DNA of 64,000 nt, taken from the NCBI GenBank assembly GCA_003242085.1, contig QBML01000007.1:88022-152021 (forward strand), written 5' to 3'. The notes beneath the pieces were generated by a model. That model did not search any database, was not told the origin of the DNA, and worked only from the letters and a program-made list of their open reading frames with translations. The translations under genes and the position numbers were made by a program. Source of the DNA: Pseudanabaena frigida (GTDB taxonomy: Bacteria; Cyanobacteriota; Cyanobacteriia; Pseudanabaenales; Pseudanabaenaceae). Positions 46,023-55,300 of this stretch are shown here, one piece after another; within the stretch, counting starts at the first letter, position 1, and each line of letters starts with the position of its first letter.

Positions 46023-46077
46023 CTGCAATTTCCATTATGCAAACAACAAAATCGGTTTCATAATGAGAATTGCTGAG
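46023..46077. repeat. Coreless type C inverted-repeat element (copy C2)
   Basis: CTGCAATTTCCATTATG and, inverted, CTCAGCAATTCTCATTATG form imperfect inverted repeats only 10-15 bases apart. Its right end (TAATGAGAATTGCTGAG) is identical to that of C1 over 17 bases. Confidence 0.55.
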
Positions 46078-46147
46078 GCGATCAGTCTCACTCCAAAATT
46101 TGCTGAAGAGCAGTTACAATTGAGTTTGAGTGGTTCGATCGCAGCAA

Positions 46148-47224
46148 ATGCCAAACATAGAGAAAGTAGCAGAAAAAATCGTTGTCGGTTTGTCGGGCGG
46201 AGTTGATAGCTCCGTTGCCGCCGCCCTATTGCATCGTGCAGGATACGATGTGACAGGTTTAACGTTGTGGTTAATGCGTGGTAAGGGACAATGCTGCTCG
46301 GAAGGAATGGTTGATGCGGCACGTCTATGCGAAGAATTAGGTATTCCCCACGAAATCGTCGATAGTCGGGACACCTTTGAACAAAGCATTATTAATTATT
46401 TGGTAACAGGTTATGCGGCAGGCTCTACACCTCTTCCCTGTTCTCGATGTAATAAAGCAGTGAAATTTGCGCCAATGATGAATTATGCCCGTGAAAAATT
46501 GGGTATTCATAAAATCGCAACGGGACATTATGCCAAGCTGAATTTTAATTCTGAATCGGGGCGTTATGAATTGCGCCGCGCCGTTGACGACACCAAGGAT
46601 CAATCGTATTTTCTTTATGAAGTCGGACAAGAAGAATTAAGTTGTTGCATTTTCCCCTTGGGTGACACTACCAAGGTCGAAACCCGCAAAATTGCTGCCG
46701 AGTTTGGCTTAGAGACAGCCGAGAAGCCCGAAAGTATGGATTTATGTCTTGTAGAAGCGAATGGCTCAATGAGGGCATTTCTGGATAAATATCTCACACC
46801 TGTACAAGGCAAAATCGTTGATACTCAAGGCAATGTGTTGGGTGAGCATGATGGTACTTATCACTACACAATCGGTCAACGCAAAGGATTGGGGGTAGCA
46901 GCACCTAATCCTTTGTATGTAGTTGCACTCGATCCTGTTAAAAACCAAGTTGTTGTTGGCGATCGCTCAGAAGCTCATGAGAAAGAATGCACGATCAGTC
47001 AAGTAAACTGGGTCTCGATCGCACCGACTGATATTCCTTTTCAGGCAGAAGTTCAAGTGCGTTATCGCACTGAGCCTGCTGTTGCTACGGTAATCCCCTT
47101 GGAAGGCGATCGGGCGAGGATCGTATTTGACGAGCCACAATTTAGCATTACCCCTGGTCAAGCTGCCGTTTTTTACCGTGGTGATTTGCTACTTGGCGGG
47201 GGACTAATCGAATCAAAGTTATAA
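46148..47224 (+). CDS. mnmA: tRNA-specific 2-thiouridylase MnmA
   Basis: Adds sulfur to C2 of U34 in tRNAs for Lys, Glu and Gln. P-loop SGGVDSS, the first catalytic Cys in [12 protein letters not shown] (second of CxxC) and the persulfide Cys in MDLCLVE are all present; the [17 protein letters not shown] [12 protein letters not shown] segment lies in the C-terminal part. ATG 46148 fits family N-termini; a GTG at 46130 would add six residues. A strong terminator follows. Confidence 0.93.
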   Translation: MPNIEKVAEKIVVGLSGGVDSSVAAALLHRAGYDVTGLTLWLMRGKGQCCSEGMVDAARLCEELGIPHEIVDSRDTFEQSIINYLVTGYAAGSTPLPCSRCNKAVKFAPMMNYAREKLGIHKIATGHYAKLNFNSESGRYELRRAVDDTKDQSYFLYEVGQEELSCCIFPLGDTTKVETRKIAAEFGLETAEKPESMDLCLVEANGSMRAFLDKYLTPVQGKIVDTQGNVLGEHDGTYHYTIGQRKGLGVAAPNPLYVVALDPVKNQVVVGDRSEAHEKECTISQVNWVSIAPTDIPFQAEVQVRYRTEPAVATVIPLEGDRARIVFDEPQFSITPGQAAVFYRGDLLLGGGLIESKL

Positions 47225-47252
47225 AAAACGGCGGCATAAGCCGCCGTTTTTT
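47223..47252 (+). terminator. mnmA terminator
   Basis: 13-bp perfect arms (AAAAAACGGCGGC) and a 4-base loop followed by T-run, immediately after the stop. Confidence 0.9.
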
Positions 47253-47333
47253 ATATAGCAGTAGCCATAAAACCCAAAATAGAGTCGCGGCGCGACTCTA
47301 TTTTGGGTTTTGGTGAAAAGCACTGTATGAATT
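47253..47333. mobile_element. Hairpin element related to family A (copy A5)
   Basis: TATAGCAGTAGCC, then 20-bp perfect arms (47269-47288 and 47292-47311, apex GCGGCGC), then GGTGAAAAGCACTGTA, whose complement starts TACAGTGCTTTTC, a variant of the A left end. Confidence 0.6.
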
Positions 47334-47334
47334 A

Positions 47335-47853
47335 CTAAGCAGTTGGTACAACTAGTTTGCGTAAAGAATTCAGTCTGCGCTGTGCTGTCTCATTTTTCTC
47401 ATCTAAAGTCAGCGCTTGCTCATACATTTCGATTGCTTGGGGTAGTAACTTTTTCTTTTCATAGGCATGACCGAGATTATTAATGGCAGTTACATAACCC
47501 ACTTGTAAAGCGATCGCTTCTTTATAGTTCTTGATCGCGAGATCGTATTGATCTTGAGAAAAATAGGAAAATCCCAATGCGTTGTACACCTCAGGAAGAT
47601 TCTCTCCACCCTCTTTGAGAGCTTTATTGAACAACACAATAGCTTGAGCGTAGAGTTTCTTTCGCAAATAAACACTACCAAGTTTGTAATAGTCTTCAGG
47701 TGTACCTTTTTCTTTTTGGAGCTTAGGTTGTAGGTCAGAAATGACATTCTCTAAACTACGGGCTTTTAAAATCTGACGGATAACCAACCAGATTACGCCT
47801 GCTAACAGCAAGACCAATGTTCCTAGGTAGGCGATCGCTAATGTACTATCCAT
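47335..47853 (-). CDS. ycf37: Ycf37-type TPR membrane protein
   Basis: One N-terminal membrane helix (about 5-27) and three TPR units (about 52-160; EDYYKLGSVYLRKKLYAQAI, VYNALGFSYFSQDQYDLAI, AINNLGHAYEKKKLLPQAI). Length of 172 residues and this layout match cyanobacterial Ycf37, which helps assemble or stabilise photosystem I trimers. The name rests on layout and overall resemblance, as many small TPR proteins exist. Confidence 0.7.
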   Translation of the reverse strand: MDSTLAIAYLGTLVLLLAGVIWLVIRQILKARSLENVISDLQPKLQKEKGTPEDYYKLGSVYLRKKLYAQAIVLFNKALKEGGENLPEVYNALGFSYFSQDQYDLAIKNYKEAIALQVGYVTAINNLGHAYEKKKLLPQAIEMYEQALTLDEKNETAQRRLNSLRKLVVPTA

Positions 47854-47984
47854 GGGTATTTATCAACTTTAATTAATAGATTTTTCTATCACAATTCACT
47901 ACCTTAACTCAAAATCTAGATTGAGTAGCTATTTGCGATCGCAAACTATACAAAAGGACGGTAGCAAACAATAAGGATTGGTTT

Positions 47985-48025
47985 AGCCCTATAAGAGAGT
48001 AGCACCGCAACTCTCTTATAGGGCT
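47985..48025. repeat. Hairpin with 16-bp perfect arms
   Basis: AGCCCTATAAGAGAGT and its exact inverse flank a 9-base loop, directly next to element B3. Confidence 0.6.
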
Positions 48026-48030
48026 ATTAC

Positions 48031-48136
48031 TAAATAGCTGAGCAAAATTAAAAAACAGAGCCAAAACCTTTGGCACACGCTGGGCGTGCTCCACAGGTTT
48101 TTTGGGGTTTTATATTTATTTTGCCTAGCTACTTAT
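48031..48136 (+). mobile_element. MITE-like hairpin element, family B (copy B3)
   Basis: TAAATAGCTGAGCAAAATTA at the left and, inverted, TATAAGTAGCTAGGCAAAAT at the right. The interior hairpin (around CACACGC/GCGTGCT) is imperfect, with several mismatches, suggesting an older copy. Confidence 0.65.
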
Positions 48137-48292
48137 AAAAAATCTCACTAGGCAATGATTTAGCAGTTTTAGTGAAAGCTTTTCATCGTCTAGCTTTCAT
48201 CAAAGCTTATTTTTACAATCAATAACAATTAGATTGTTTGGATTGCAAAAAATCTAATTGTTATTGTATGATAAAGAACTGTGAATTTATAA

Positions 48293-48366
48293 GGGCTAGT
48301 AGCTCAGTTGTATAGAGCAATCGCCTTCTAAGCGATCGGTCGTGGGTTAGAGTCCCCCCTAGCCTG
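48293..48366 (+). tRNA. trnR-UCU: tRNA-Arg (anticodon TCT), with unusual D/T-loop bases
   Basis: The cloverleaf is complete: acceptor GGGCTAG/CTAGCCT (first pair G-T), D-arm GCTC/GAGC, anticodon arm ATCGC-CTTCTAA-GCGAT with TCT, T-arm GTGGG/CCCCC. The D-loop reads AGTTGTATA, so position 19 is T instead of G; the T-loop reads TTAGAGT, so position 56 is A instead of C. The T-stem has one T50-C64 mismatch. CCA is not encoded. Confidence 0.8.
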
Positions 48367-48372
48367 TTTACA

Positions 48373-48403
48373 AGTAGAAAAGGCGCGATGCGCCTCTTCT
48401 ACT
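48373..48403 (+). terminator. Terminator after tRNA-Arg
   Basis: 14-bp arms with one mismatch and a GCGATGC apex, seven bases after the tRNA. Confidence 0.7.
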
Positions 48404-48415
48404 AACGGTTACTAT

Positions 48416-48454
48416 AAAATAAGTGATGGTTAACATTTGACCATCACTTATTTT
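48416..48454 (+). terminator. Second hairpin upstream of aroC
   Basis: 15-bp perfect arms (AAAATAAGTGATGGT) with a 9-base loop and T-run, 20 bases before the aroC start; a terminator or leader structure. Confidence 0.65.
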
Positions 48455-48474
48455 TTAGGATTCAATTTTTAAAC

Positions 48475-49557
48475 ATGGGTAGTACATTCGGACATTTATT
48501 TCGCGTCACGACATTTGGGGAATCTCACGGCGGTGGCGTGGGAGCGATCGTCGATGGATGTCCGCCACAACTAGAACTTAGCGAAGCTGATATTCAAATC
48601 GATCTCGATCGCCGCAAGCCGGGACAAAGCAAAATTGTCACGCCACGCCGTGAAGACGATCGCGCCCAAATTTTGTCTGGAGTTTTTGAAGGTAAGACCC
48701 TTGGCACACCGATCATGATTTTGGTGCAAAACAAGGATGCTCGCAGTCAAGACTATTCGGAAATGTCCGAAAAATTTCGCCCATCCCATGCCGATGCTAC
48801 CTATCAAGCAAAATATGGCATTCGTAATTGGCAGGGCGGTGGCAGATCGTCGGCGCGGGAAACAATCGGGCGCGTGGCAGCAGGGGCGATCGCCAAAAAG
48901 ATTCTCAAACAAGCCGCAGGCGTAGAAATCATTGCCTATGTTAGACAAGTCAAAGATCTAATCGCTCCTGATATCGATCCGAATACAGTCACATTGGAGC
49001 AAGTAGAAAGCAACATTTTGCGCTGTCCCGACGCGGTAATGGCAGAAAAAATGATCGACTTTATCGACAAGATCCGTCGCGACGGCAACTCTGTTGGCGG
49101 CATTGTCGAATGTGTAGCGCGAAATGTACCTGTCGGTTTGGGCGATCCTGTATTTGACAAATTGGAAGCAGATCTTGCCAAAGCTGTGATGTCTTTGCCA
49201 GCTAGTAAGGGTTTTGAGATTGGTTCGGGTTTTGATGGAACTCTTTTAACTGGTCGCGAACATAACGATGAGTTTTACATGGATGGCGATCGCATCCGTA
49301 CGCGTACCAACAATTCTGGCGGCATTCAGGGTGGCATTTCCAATGGCGAAAATATTATCCTTCGCGTTGCCTTTAAACCAACGGCAACAATTTTGCTAGA
49401 ACAGAAGACGGTATCAATCACTGGAGAAGATACTACACTCACAGGTAGAGGTCGTCACGATCCCTGCGTACTGCCTCGCGCCGTGCCGATGGTAGAGGCG
49501 ATGGTGGCTTTGGTCTTGTGCGATCGCTATCTCAGCCAAAAAACAGTTTCATTATAA
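48475..49557 (+). CDS. aroC: Chorismate synthase
   Basis: FMN-dependent last step of the shikimate pathway (EPSP to chorismate). Signatures are [46 protein letters not shown] in two adjacent pieces, and [18 protein letters not shown]. 360 residues, normal. Followed by a terminator. Confidence 0.95.
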   Translation: MGSTFGHLFRVTTFGESHGGGVGAIVDGCPPQLELSEADIQIDLDRRKPGQSKIVTPRREDDRAQILSGVFEGKTLGTPIMILVQNKDARSQDYSEMSEKFRPSHADATYQAKYGIRNWQGGGRSSARETIGRVAAGAIAKKILKQAAGVEIIAYVRQVKDLIAPDIDPNTVTLEQVESNILRCPDAVMAEKMIDFIDKIRRDGNSVGGIVECVARNVPVGLGDPVFDKLEADLAKAVMSLPASKGFEIGSGFDGTLLTGREHNDEFYMDGDRIRTRTNNSGGIQGGISNGENIILRVAFKPTATILLEQKTVSITGEDTTLTGRGRHDPCVLPRAVPMVEAMVALVLCDRYLSQKTVSL

Positions 49558-49563
49558 TCGTCA

Positions 49564-49592
49564 GTGAAGGCGGCGATGTGTGCCGCCTTCAC
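49564..49592 (+). terminator. aroC terminator
   Basis: 11-bp perfect arms (GTGAAGGCGGC) around GATGTGT, then TTTTT. Confidence 0.85.
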
Positions 49593-49596
49593 TTTT

Positions 49597-49701
49597 TATA
49601 GCGCTTTGAGCTCAAGCCTAAACCAAGATATTTTTTGAAAGTGTTGCTTCGCACCACTTTCAAAAAATATCTTGGGGTTCGTTTAATCCTTAATTGCTGT
49701 A
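49597..49701 (+). mobile_element. MITE-like hairpin element, family A (copy A3)
   Basis: Full-length copy: TATAGCGCTTTGAGCTCAAG and CCTAAACC, then a hairpin with 21-bp perfect outer arms (49623-49675; apex GCTTCGC), then GGGTTCGTTTAAT and TTAATTGCTGTA. It ends three bases before the CHAT gene stop. Confidence 0.7.
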
Positions 49702-49704
49702 GGT

Positions 49705-52383
49705 TTACAACCAATTGCCCAATAGGACAAAGGGCGACCAAAAATAAGGATGACTATAATCTTTACTTTTAAGTAAACTCTGCTGAGCAAATCGCAATGA
49801 CTCTGCTCTCGTCACATTAGTAGAAGCTAAACTTTGATATAGAGCAGTCATAAACTGTGAAGTGGCGCGATCGTCCACAGACCAAAGAGAAGCGATCGTA
49901 CTTCTCGCTCCAGCACGTACTGCCATTCCAGCTAGACCTAGAGCAGCGCGTTTATCTCCGACAGCAGTTTGACAAGCACTCAGAATTAGTAGTTCCACAG
50001 GCTCGGTATCGCTACGGCTCTTAGAGCGTAACAACTGATTGAGATTCTCAATTGTTAATCTTCCATCATAAGTAAGTAAAAAAGTATTTTCAGCATCCGA
50101 ACTAAAATTGCCGTGAGTAGCAAGGTGAACAATTGGGAAAGGAAGCGATGAAAGTTTTGTAGAAATATTTTGCTTAGTAAAGTTCATGTCAAGAAAGATC
50201 GAACTTGATGGAATCTGTTTGTTGATTTCCTGTAACTCGTCTTTGACATTGGGCAGGGCAGAAAATCCTTGTCGAGCTTCAGTTAGTCCAGCGATTAGAG
50301 CTGTAACTTTTTGTTTAACAATGGGTTTAGGATCGATCAGTTGTAAGCCAGGAGTTAGGGCTATGCTGTAATTTTCAATTAGATACTGGCTCCCATCATG
50401 TAAAACTGACATGGGAATATTTCTCAATGAGCCATCTAATACAAACACTATGGTTTTAATCCGACTTTGAGCGATCGCTTGAGAAGCAGGACGGATCATC
50501 AAATCGTATAGCTTTTGGGCACTTCGAAGAAAGTCTTGTGATGAAGGATCGCGCAAATCGATGCGTAAACTTGCTACGATTCCATCTACCTGTCTTGATG
50601 TAAATTCGTTCGCAAAATGTTGGAGAGGTTGGTTGGGCAAACTAAGAATGACTTCCAAACGATCTTCAAGAATAATCGGATAAATCACCGCCGCAGAGCG
50701 ATCGACCTGATTGATATCCACTTGTACGGCAGAAAGGCAATCCGAACGAAAAAAATTAACAAGTTCAGCCAACTGCAACGACTCGATCGCGGATTGAGCT
50801 TTGATTAAGTTTTTTTGTTTGTCAACTTCAGTTTCATCTTGCAGTAGTAAACTGACAAGCTGTCGATAAACTGGTTCAACACTTTCGCGAAATGAGAATT
50901 GAACATTTGGATTCACGAAAGCTAGATCGCTCCGCAATTGTCTTAACCCATTCACAGCTTCAGTGTATGCGAGGATTGCGCCCTTGATATCACGCTTTGC
51001 TTTCAGCAAGCGACCAAGTTGCCACTGCCAACGATAAGCAATATCAGGAGCATTAATACTTTGAGCGATCGCTAGCGCTTGTTGTGTAAGTTGAAGTGAT
51101 TCTTCAACTTGATTACTTTGCTCGTAGGCACTTCCTAAGCTGCCGAGTGCATAAGCCAAAGTGCGGCTATCTTTAATTTCGCCAGCTTGTTGGACTGATA
51201 AGGCTAAGTTTTTTGCGGCTTCAGATCTTAACAAATCAGCTTCTGTTTGAGAGACTGACTTTGAGAGCTTAATCAAACTCTCGCTATAATTGATTCTCGT
51301 GAAAATTGCATCGTGACTAGTTGGCAGAGTTGATAAGCCCAGAGCGATCGCAGATCGCTTCTCTAATGCTGCTGACTGTTCGCCAGAATTAATTAACAAG
51401 CTCAATAAGTTGATTTGGGCTTGTAAATGGAGCAACGATCGCATTGACATTTGTGAGGACTTTTCATAAAACTCTCTAGCAGTGTCAACATTATTTTCTA
51501 ATCGTTCAAGATTTCCGAGTCGTAAAAAGACAGTACTTATTTCTTCTCTACTCTTTTCCATAGGAATAGGTTCTAGAAGCTTTAAGCTCTTCTCTAGTGG
51601 TTGTCGAGCGAGTTTTAGTTCTCCTACCGTGGTCAACATATCCCCATAGTTATGGAGAACGATCGACTTGAGTAAGTTGTCTGATGTCTTGGGTAATTCT
51701 AGTTGGAGTGATTCTAAAGTCTGAAGCGATCGCCGATAGAAGCCTTGAATTTTTAGAGCTTGGGCTTGATTGAGAATATTACGAATTTTATTATCGAGGT
51801 TGCCGAGTTTAGCATGTAAAATTGCGGCTTCTTGCCAGACTGCGATCGCCTCTTCTATTTTACCCAAGCTTAAATATAAATTCCCTTGAGTATCCAATGC
51901 TTGAGCGATCGCACTTTGACTAGCTGCATTAACTTCTAGAGAACGCGCAATTTGCAAACTTTGAGCGATCGTGAGTTCTGCTTTTTGCCATTGTCCCAAT
52001 TTTTGATGTGCCAAAGAAAGATTGCTTAAAGTAATCGCTAGATCTAGGGAATTATTTTGCTGTTGATATAGTTTTGTGGCTTGTTCCCATACTTGAATTG
52101 CTTCCTGCCATTGTCCTAATTGATAAAAAGACTTACCGCGATTAAATAACGTATTTGGCTGCTCTGAATTTGCTTGGACTATTTGAGAACTCTGCTGTGA
52201 AGTAATGGCAGTTGCCAACATGGGTTGAATAAATGCGATCGAAAAAAACAACAAAACCAAACCTAGATTTTTGATAAAAGTAACGCGAAGTGCTGCTTTT
52301 ATCAAAAATCTAGTGATTCGGGGTTTCGTCAAACTTTGTAATAATCGCTTCATAGAATGATTCTCTCTACTGGTTAACGGCAT
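49705..52383 (-). CDS. TPR-CHAT protein of the two-partner secretion operon
   Basis: 892 residues: a long n-region and hydrophobic helix (about 39-58), TPR and helical repeats (about 75-480), and a CHAT domain (about 580-892) with dyad candidates H757 (HLATHG) and C804 (LSACQTAVG) and the terminal PYFWSPFVLLGNW. The ATG at 52383 overlaps the tpsA2 stop by ten bases; Met-11 (52353) is an alternative start. A 51-base palindrome lies in frame at residues 24-41. CHAT genes beside FHA-type exoproteins recur in cyanobacteria; a processing role on the exoproteins is inferred only. Confidence 0.85.
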   Translation of the reverse strand: MPLTSRENHSMKRLLQSLTKPRITRFLIKAALRVTFIKNLGLVLLFFSIAFIQPMLATAITSQQSSQIVQANSEQPNTLFNRGKSFYQLGQWQEAIQVWEQATKLYQQQNNSLDLAITLSNLSLAHQKLGQWQKAELTIAQSLQIARSLEVNAASQSAIAQALDTQGNLYLSLGKIEEAIAVWQEAAILHAKLGNLDNKIRNILNQAQALKIQGFYRRSLQTLESLQLELPKTSDNLLKSIVLHNYGDMLTTVGELKLARQPLEKSLKLLEPIPMEKSREEISTVFLRLGNLERLENNVDTAREFYEKSSQMSMRSLLHLQAQINLLSLLINSGEQSAALEKRSAIALGLSTLPTSHDAIFTRINYSESLIKLSKSVSQTEADLLRSEAAKNLALSVQQAGEIKDSRTLAYALGSLGSAYEQSNQVEESLQLTQQALAIAQSINAPDIAYRWQWQLGRLLKAKRDIKGAILAYTEAVNGLRQLRSDLAFVNPNVQFSFRESVEPVYRQLVSLLLQDETEVDKQKNLIKAQSAIESLQLAELVNFFRSDCLSAVQVDINQVDRSAAVIYPIILEDRLEVILSLPNQPLQHFANEFTSRQVDGIVASLRIDLRDPSSQDFLRSAQKLYDLMIRPASQAIAQSRIKTIVFVLDGSLRNIPMSVLHDGSQYLIENYSIALTPGLQLIDPKPIVKQKVTALIAGLTEARQGFSALPNVKDELQEINKQIPSSSIFLDMNFTKQNISTKLSSLPFPIVHLATHGNFSSDAENTFLLTYDGRLTIENLNQLLRSKSRSDTEPVELLILSACQTAVGDKRAALGLAGMAVRAGARSTIASLWSVDDRATSQFMTALYQSLASTNVTRAESLRFAQQSLLKSKDYSHPYFWSPFVLLGNWL
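52263..52313 (-). repeat. In-frame palindromic element inside the CHAT coding sequence
   Basis: 18-bp perfect arms (52263-52280 and 52296-52313) with a GCGAAGT apex loop. On the coding strand it is flanked by ACGAAACCCCGAATCA on one side and GGTTTGGTTTTG on the other, comparable to AACGAACCCCAA and TTGGTTTAGGC around family A hairpins. It encodes residues 24-41. Confidence 0.6.
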
Positions 52384-55300
52384 CGCAGTTGTCTAGCCCA
52401 AGTGGGTGCAGGTATAGCTTTAGCAACTTCTGCCACAAAAGAAACTTCACCATAGGGATTGATCGTCCATCCTTGCGCCTCAACTATGCGATCGGTTAAT
52501 ACATCAGTAGTTTGATTCGATTGGAGTTGTTTAGCCCAAGATGGAGTTGGCACAGCTTGTGCAGATTCCGTCGCAAGTGCAACTTCGCCATAGGGATTAA
52601 CCGTCCTTCTTCCAGCCTCAGCTATACGCTCTAGATTAGTCGGCATACCCAGATTTTCCTGTAAATTATTGCCGCTACTCACATCAGACGGGCTTGCGGG
52701 AATGCCACCTCTGCCTGTGATTACAAATGCACTACCTTGGCGATCGGCTAAACATTTTTGGGTAACAAGTTTACTCGCATCACCAATATCTACAGGTAAA
52801 TTAGTAAGTCCTTTACTGGGATCTACACCTAGAGTATTGATATTTACAGTTCCATTTATCCCAAATTGAGAACTAGCAGTAATGTCGCTCAACGGAGTGA
52901 GGACGGGTCGGAATTCTAGACCAAAGATACCATTAGTTGTGAGGTTGATATTGCCGCCGTTACCTGTAAAGGCATTGGCGAAGATATCGCTATTTTCATT
53001 GGGGAAAGCCACAATAAAACCTGCGGAGATATTGATATTTCCTCCGTTACCACCTGCAAGGGCTGTACCTGCAGTAGTGCTAATCTGACTACCATAGCGC
53101 AATAGCAAGATAGAGGGAATGTTAAGGGTAATATTGCCTCCATTAGCACTAGCTGTTTCGGCAGTAATGGAAGAACCGTTTAGCAGCGTTAGGTAGTTAG
53201 ATATGAGGGTAATGTTGCCACCAATACCAGCGCCGAGACTGCCAACGGCGATTTGCGCTCCATCCCGAAGGGTTACAGATTCAGGATCGATAAAGATATC
53301 ACCGCCCCGACCTGTGGAATTGGCTAGGGTGTTGGCAAACAAGCCTGTTTTCGATCCAGAAAGATTGAATTGATTCACCACCCTTACATCGATTGTGCCT
53401 GAGTCACCCGTACTAGATGTAGCAGTCTGAATCTGCGCGCCATTGGAGATTGTAAAGTCATCCGCCCTCACAAAAATATCACCTGCTTTGCCTCTTCCAG
53501 ATGTGGAAGCAGATACTAAAACTCCATCGCTAAGAGTGAGCTGTTTGGTGGTGAAAGTGATATTTCCTGCTTTTCCAGCATTGTCCATCAGCCCAGTTGT
53601 TTCGACAGCGAGCTTTCCTTGTCCTGCGATCGCAATTGATTCTGGGGCTGTGATAAACAAATCACCACCATTACCAATGCTAGAAGTTGAAGCGGAGATT
53701 TGGGAATTAGGTGCTAAGGCAATGTTGATATAGCCAAGATTGCTGTAGGGATTGAGTCTTAAAGTTCCTGCGGGAGATATCCCTTGGGTTTCCGCAAATA
53801 CACCGACTGTGCCGAAAAGATTCATTTGGGATGCATTGAGAGTAATGCTACCACCGCCATCGGGATTGGTAGCAGTGGCGCTAGCAGTAGCAGTAATTCG
53901 TGCTTTATCGGTGAGGGTGAGGATCGGCGTATTAATGACGATACTTCCTGCTTTACCAGCGTTATTGGTTTGGACGGATAGCACTGGGAATGCATCAAGT
54001 ACGCGGGTTAAGTCAACAGATGTAGGCGCGGTGATTGTAATATTGCCGCCTGTTCCTGTGCCATTGGTTTCAGCCAATATTTTAGAATCATCGTTAATTT
54101 TGATTATGGGTGCATTAATAGTTATGTCTCCTGCTTTACCTTGGGCGTTGGTTGTTGCCGTGACTTTACTGTTGTTTTGGAAAGTTACCATCGTGGGGCT
54201 AGTAATCGAGATATTGCCCGCAGGATCTTTACTTTGCGTGGCTGTGTTGATCGTGGTTTGGTCAAAGGTGAGGCTGCCTACTGTATTAGCGATCGCCACA
54301 TCTCCCGATATGCCACTTTTCCCAACTTCAAAGGTAATTGGTCCAGTAAAGGGAGCATCAAAACTGACATCTTGGCTAGTACTAATCCGTACATTGGTAA
54401 TCGCGAGATCTCCCAATCCATCAATTTTTACTGCACCTGCTTGCCCCGTAGAAGATTGAGTCAAGATCTCAAAATTACTGATTTGGTCTTTAGCAACTAT
54501 TTTAATGTCACCACCAGAACCACTCGATCCCAATTTTGATATTGCTGTGGCAAGCAAGTAGCGCCTAGGATCGAAACTAGTTGTGATGATGCTGCCATTG
54601 GACGCAGATAAGGAAATATCTCCCGCATTTCCTACATTGCCATTAGTCGAATTCGTGAACGAATATGATGCCGATCTATTGAAGAAGATATTTCCGTTAC
54701 CGGTAAAGAAAGAAATCGCACCACCAGTTTCTGCATTGCCAGTACTTGAGTTCGAGTACGCAAATGATGCCGAGTTAGTGAGCGAGATATTACCGTTAGA
54801 GGTATAAAAAGAAATCGCTCCACCGTTTCCAGCATTACCAAAAGATGATTGTGAATACGCAGAAGAGAAAGAGCCATTAAGCGAAATATTGCCGTTAGAG
54901 GTAGTGAATGAGATTGCCCCAGCATTGCCTGCATTACCAGAGATCGAGCTTGAGTATGCTGATGGGTTTGAGCTTTCTAGGGAAATATTGCCATTGGAAG
55001 TAGCGAAAGAAATCGTCCCCCCATTTCCTGCATTACCAGAGTTTGAGTCAGCGTAAGAGGATAAACGTGAGACGTTGAGTGAGATATTGCCGTTGGTATT
55101 AGAGAAAGAAATTGCCCCTCCATTTCCTGTATTACTAGAATCAGATCGCGAAGTTGCGGACAAGTTAGAGTTGCCTAGCAAGATATTACCATTGGTATTA
55201 GAGAAAGAAATTGCCCCTCCATTTCCAGAACTAGAAGAGGAAGAGTCAGTAGTTACCCCAGCAAGAGAAATACTACCGTTTGTATTAGAGAAAGAAATTG

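Larger units (their letters stand above)
45666..46129. other. Non-coding gap with two hairpin elements
   Basis: No gene is supported. It holds the divergent promoter region of rsbQ, the family B element B2 and the coreless type C element at 46023. Confidence 0.5.
47854..48292. other. Non-coding gap with two hairpins before the tRNA
   Basis: It holds the ycf37 promoter region, a 16-bp-arm hairpin, the family B element B3 and the tRNA promoter. No gene is seen. Confidence 0.5.
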
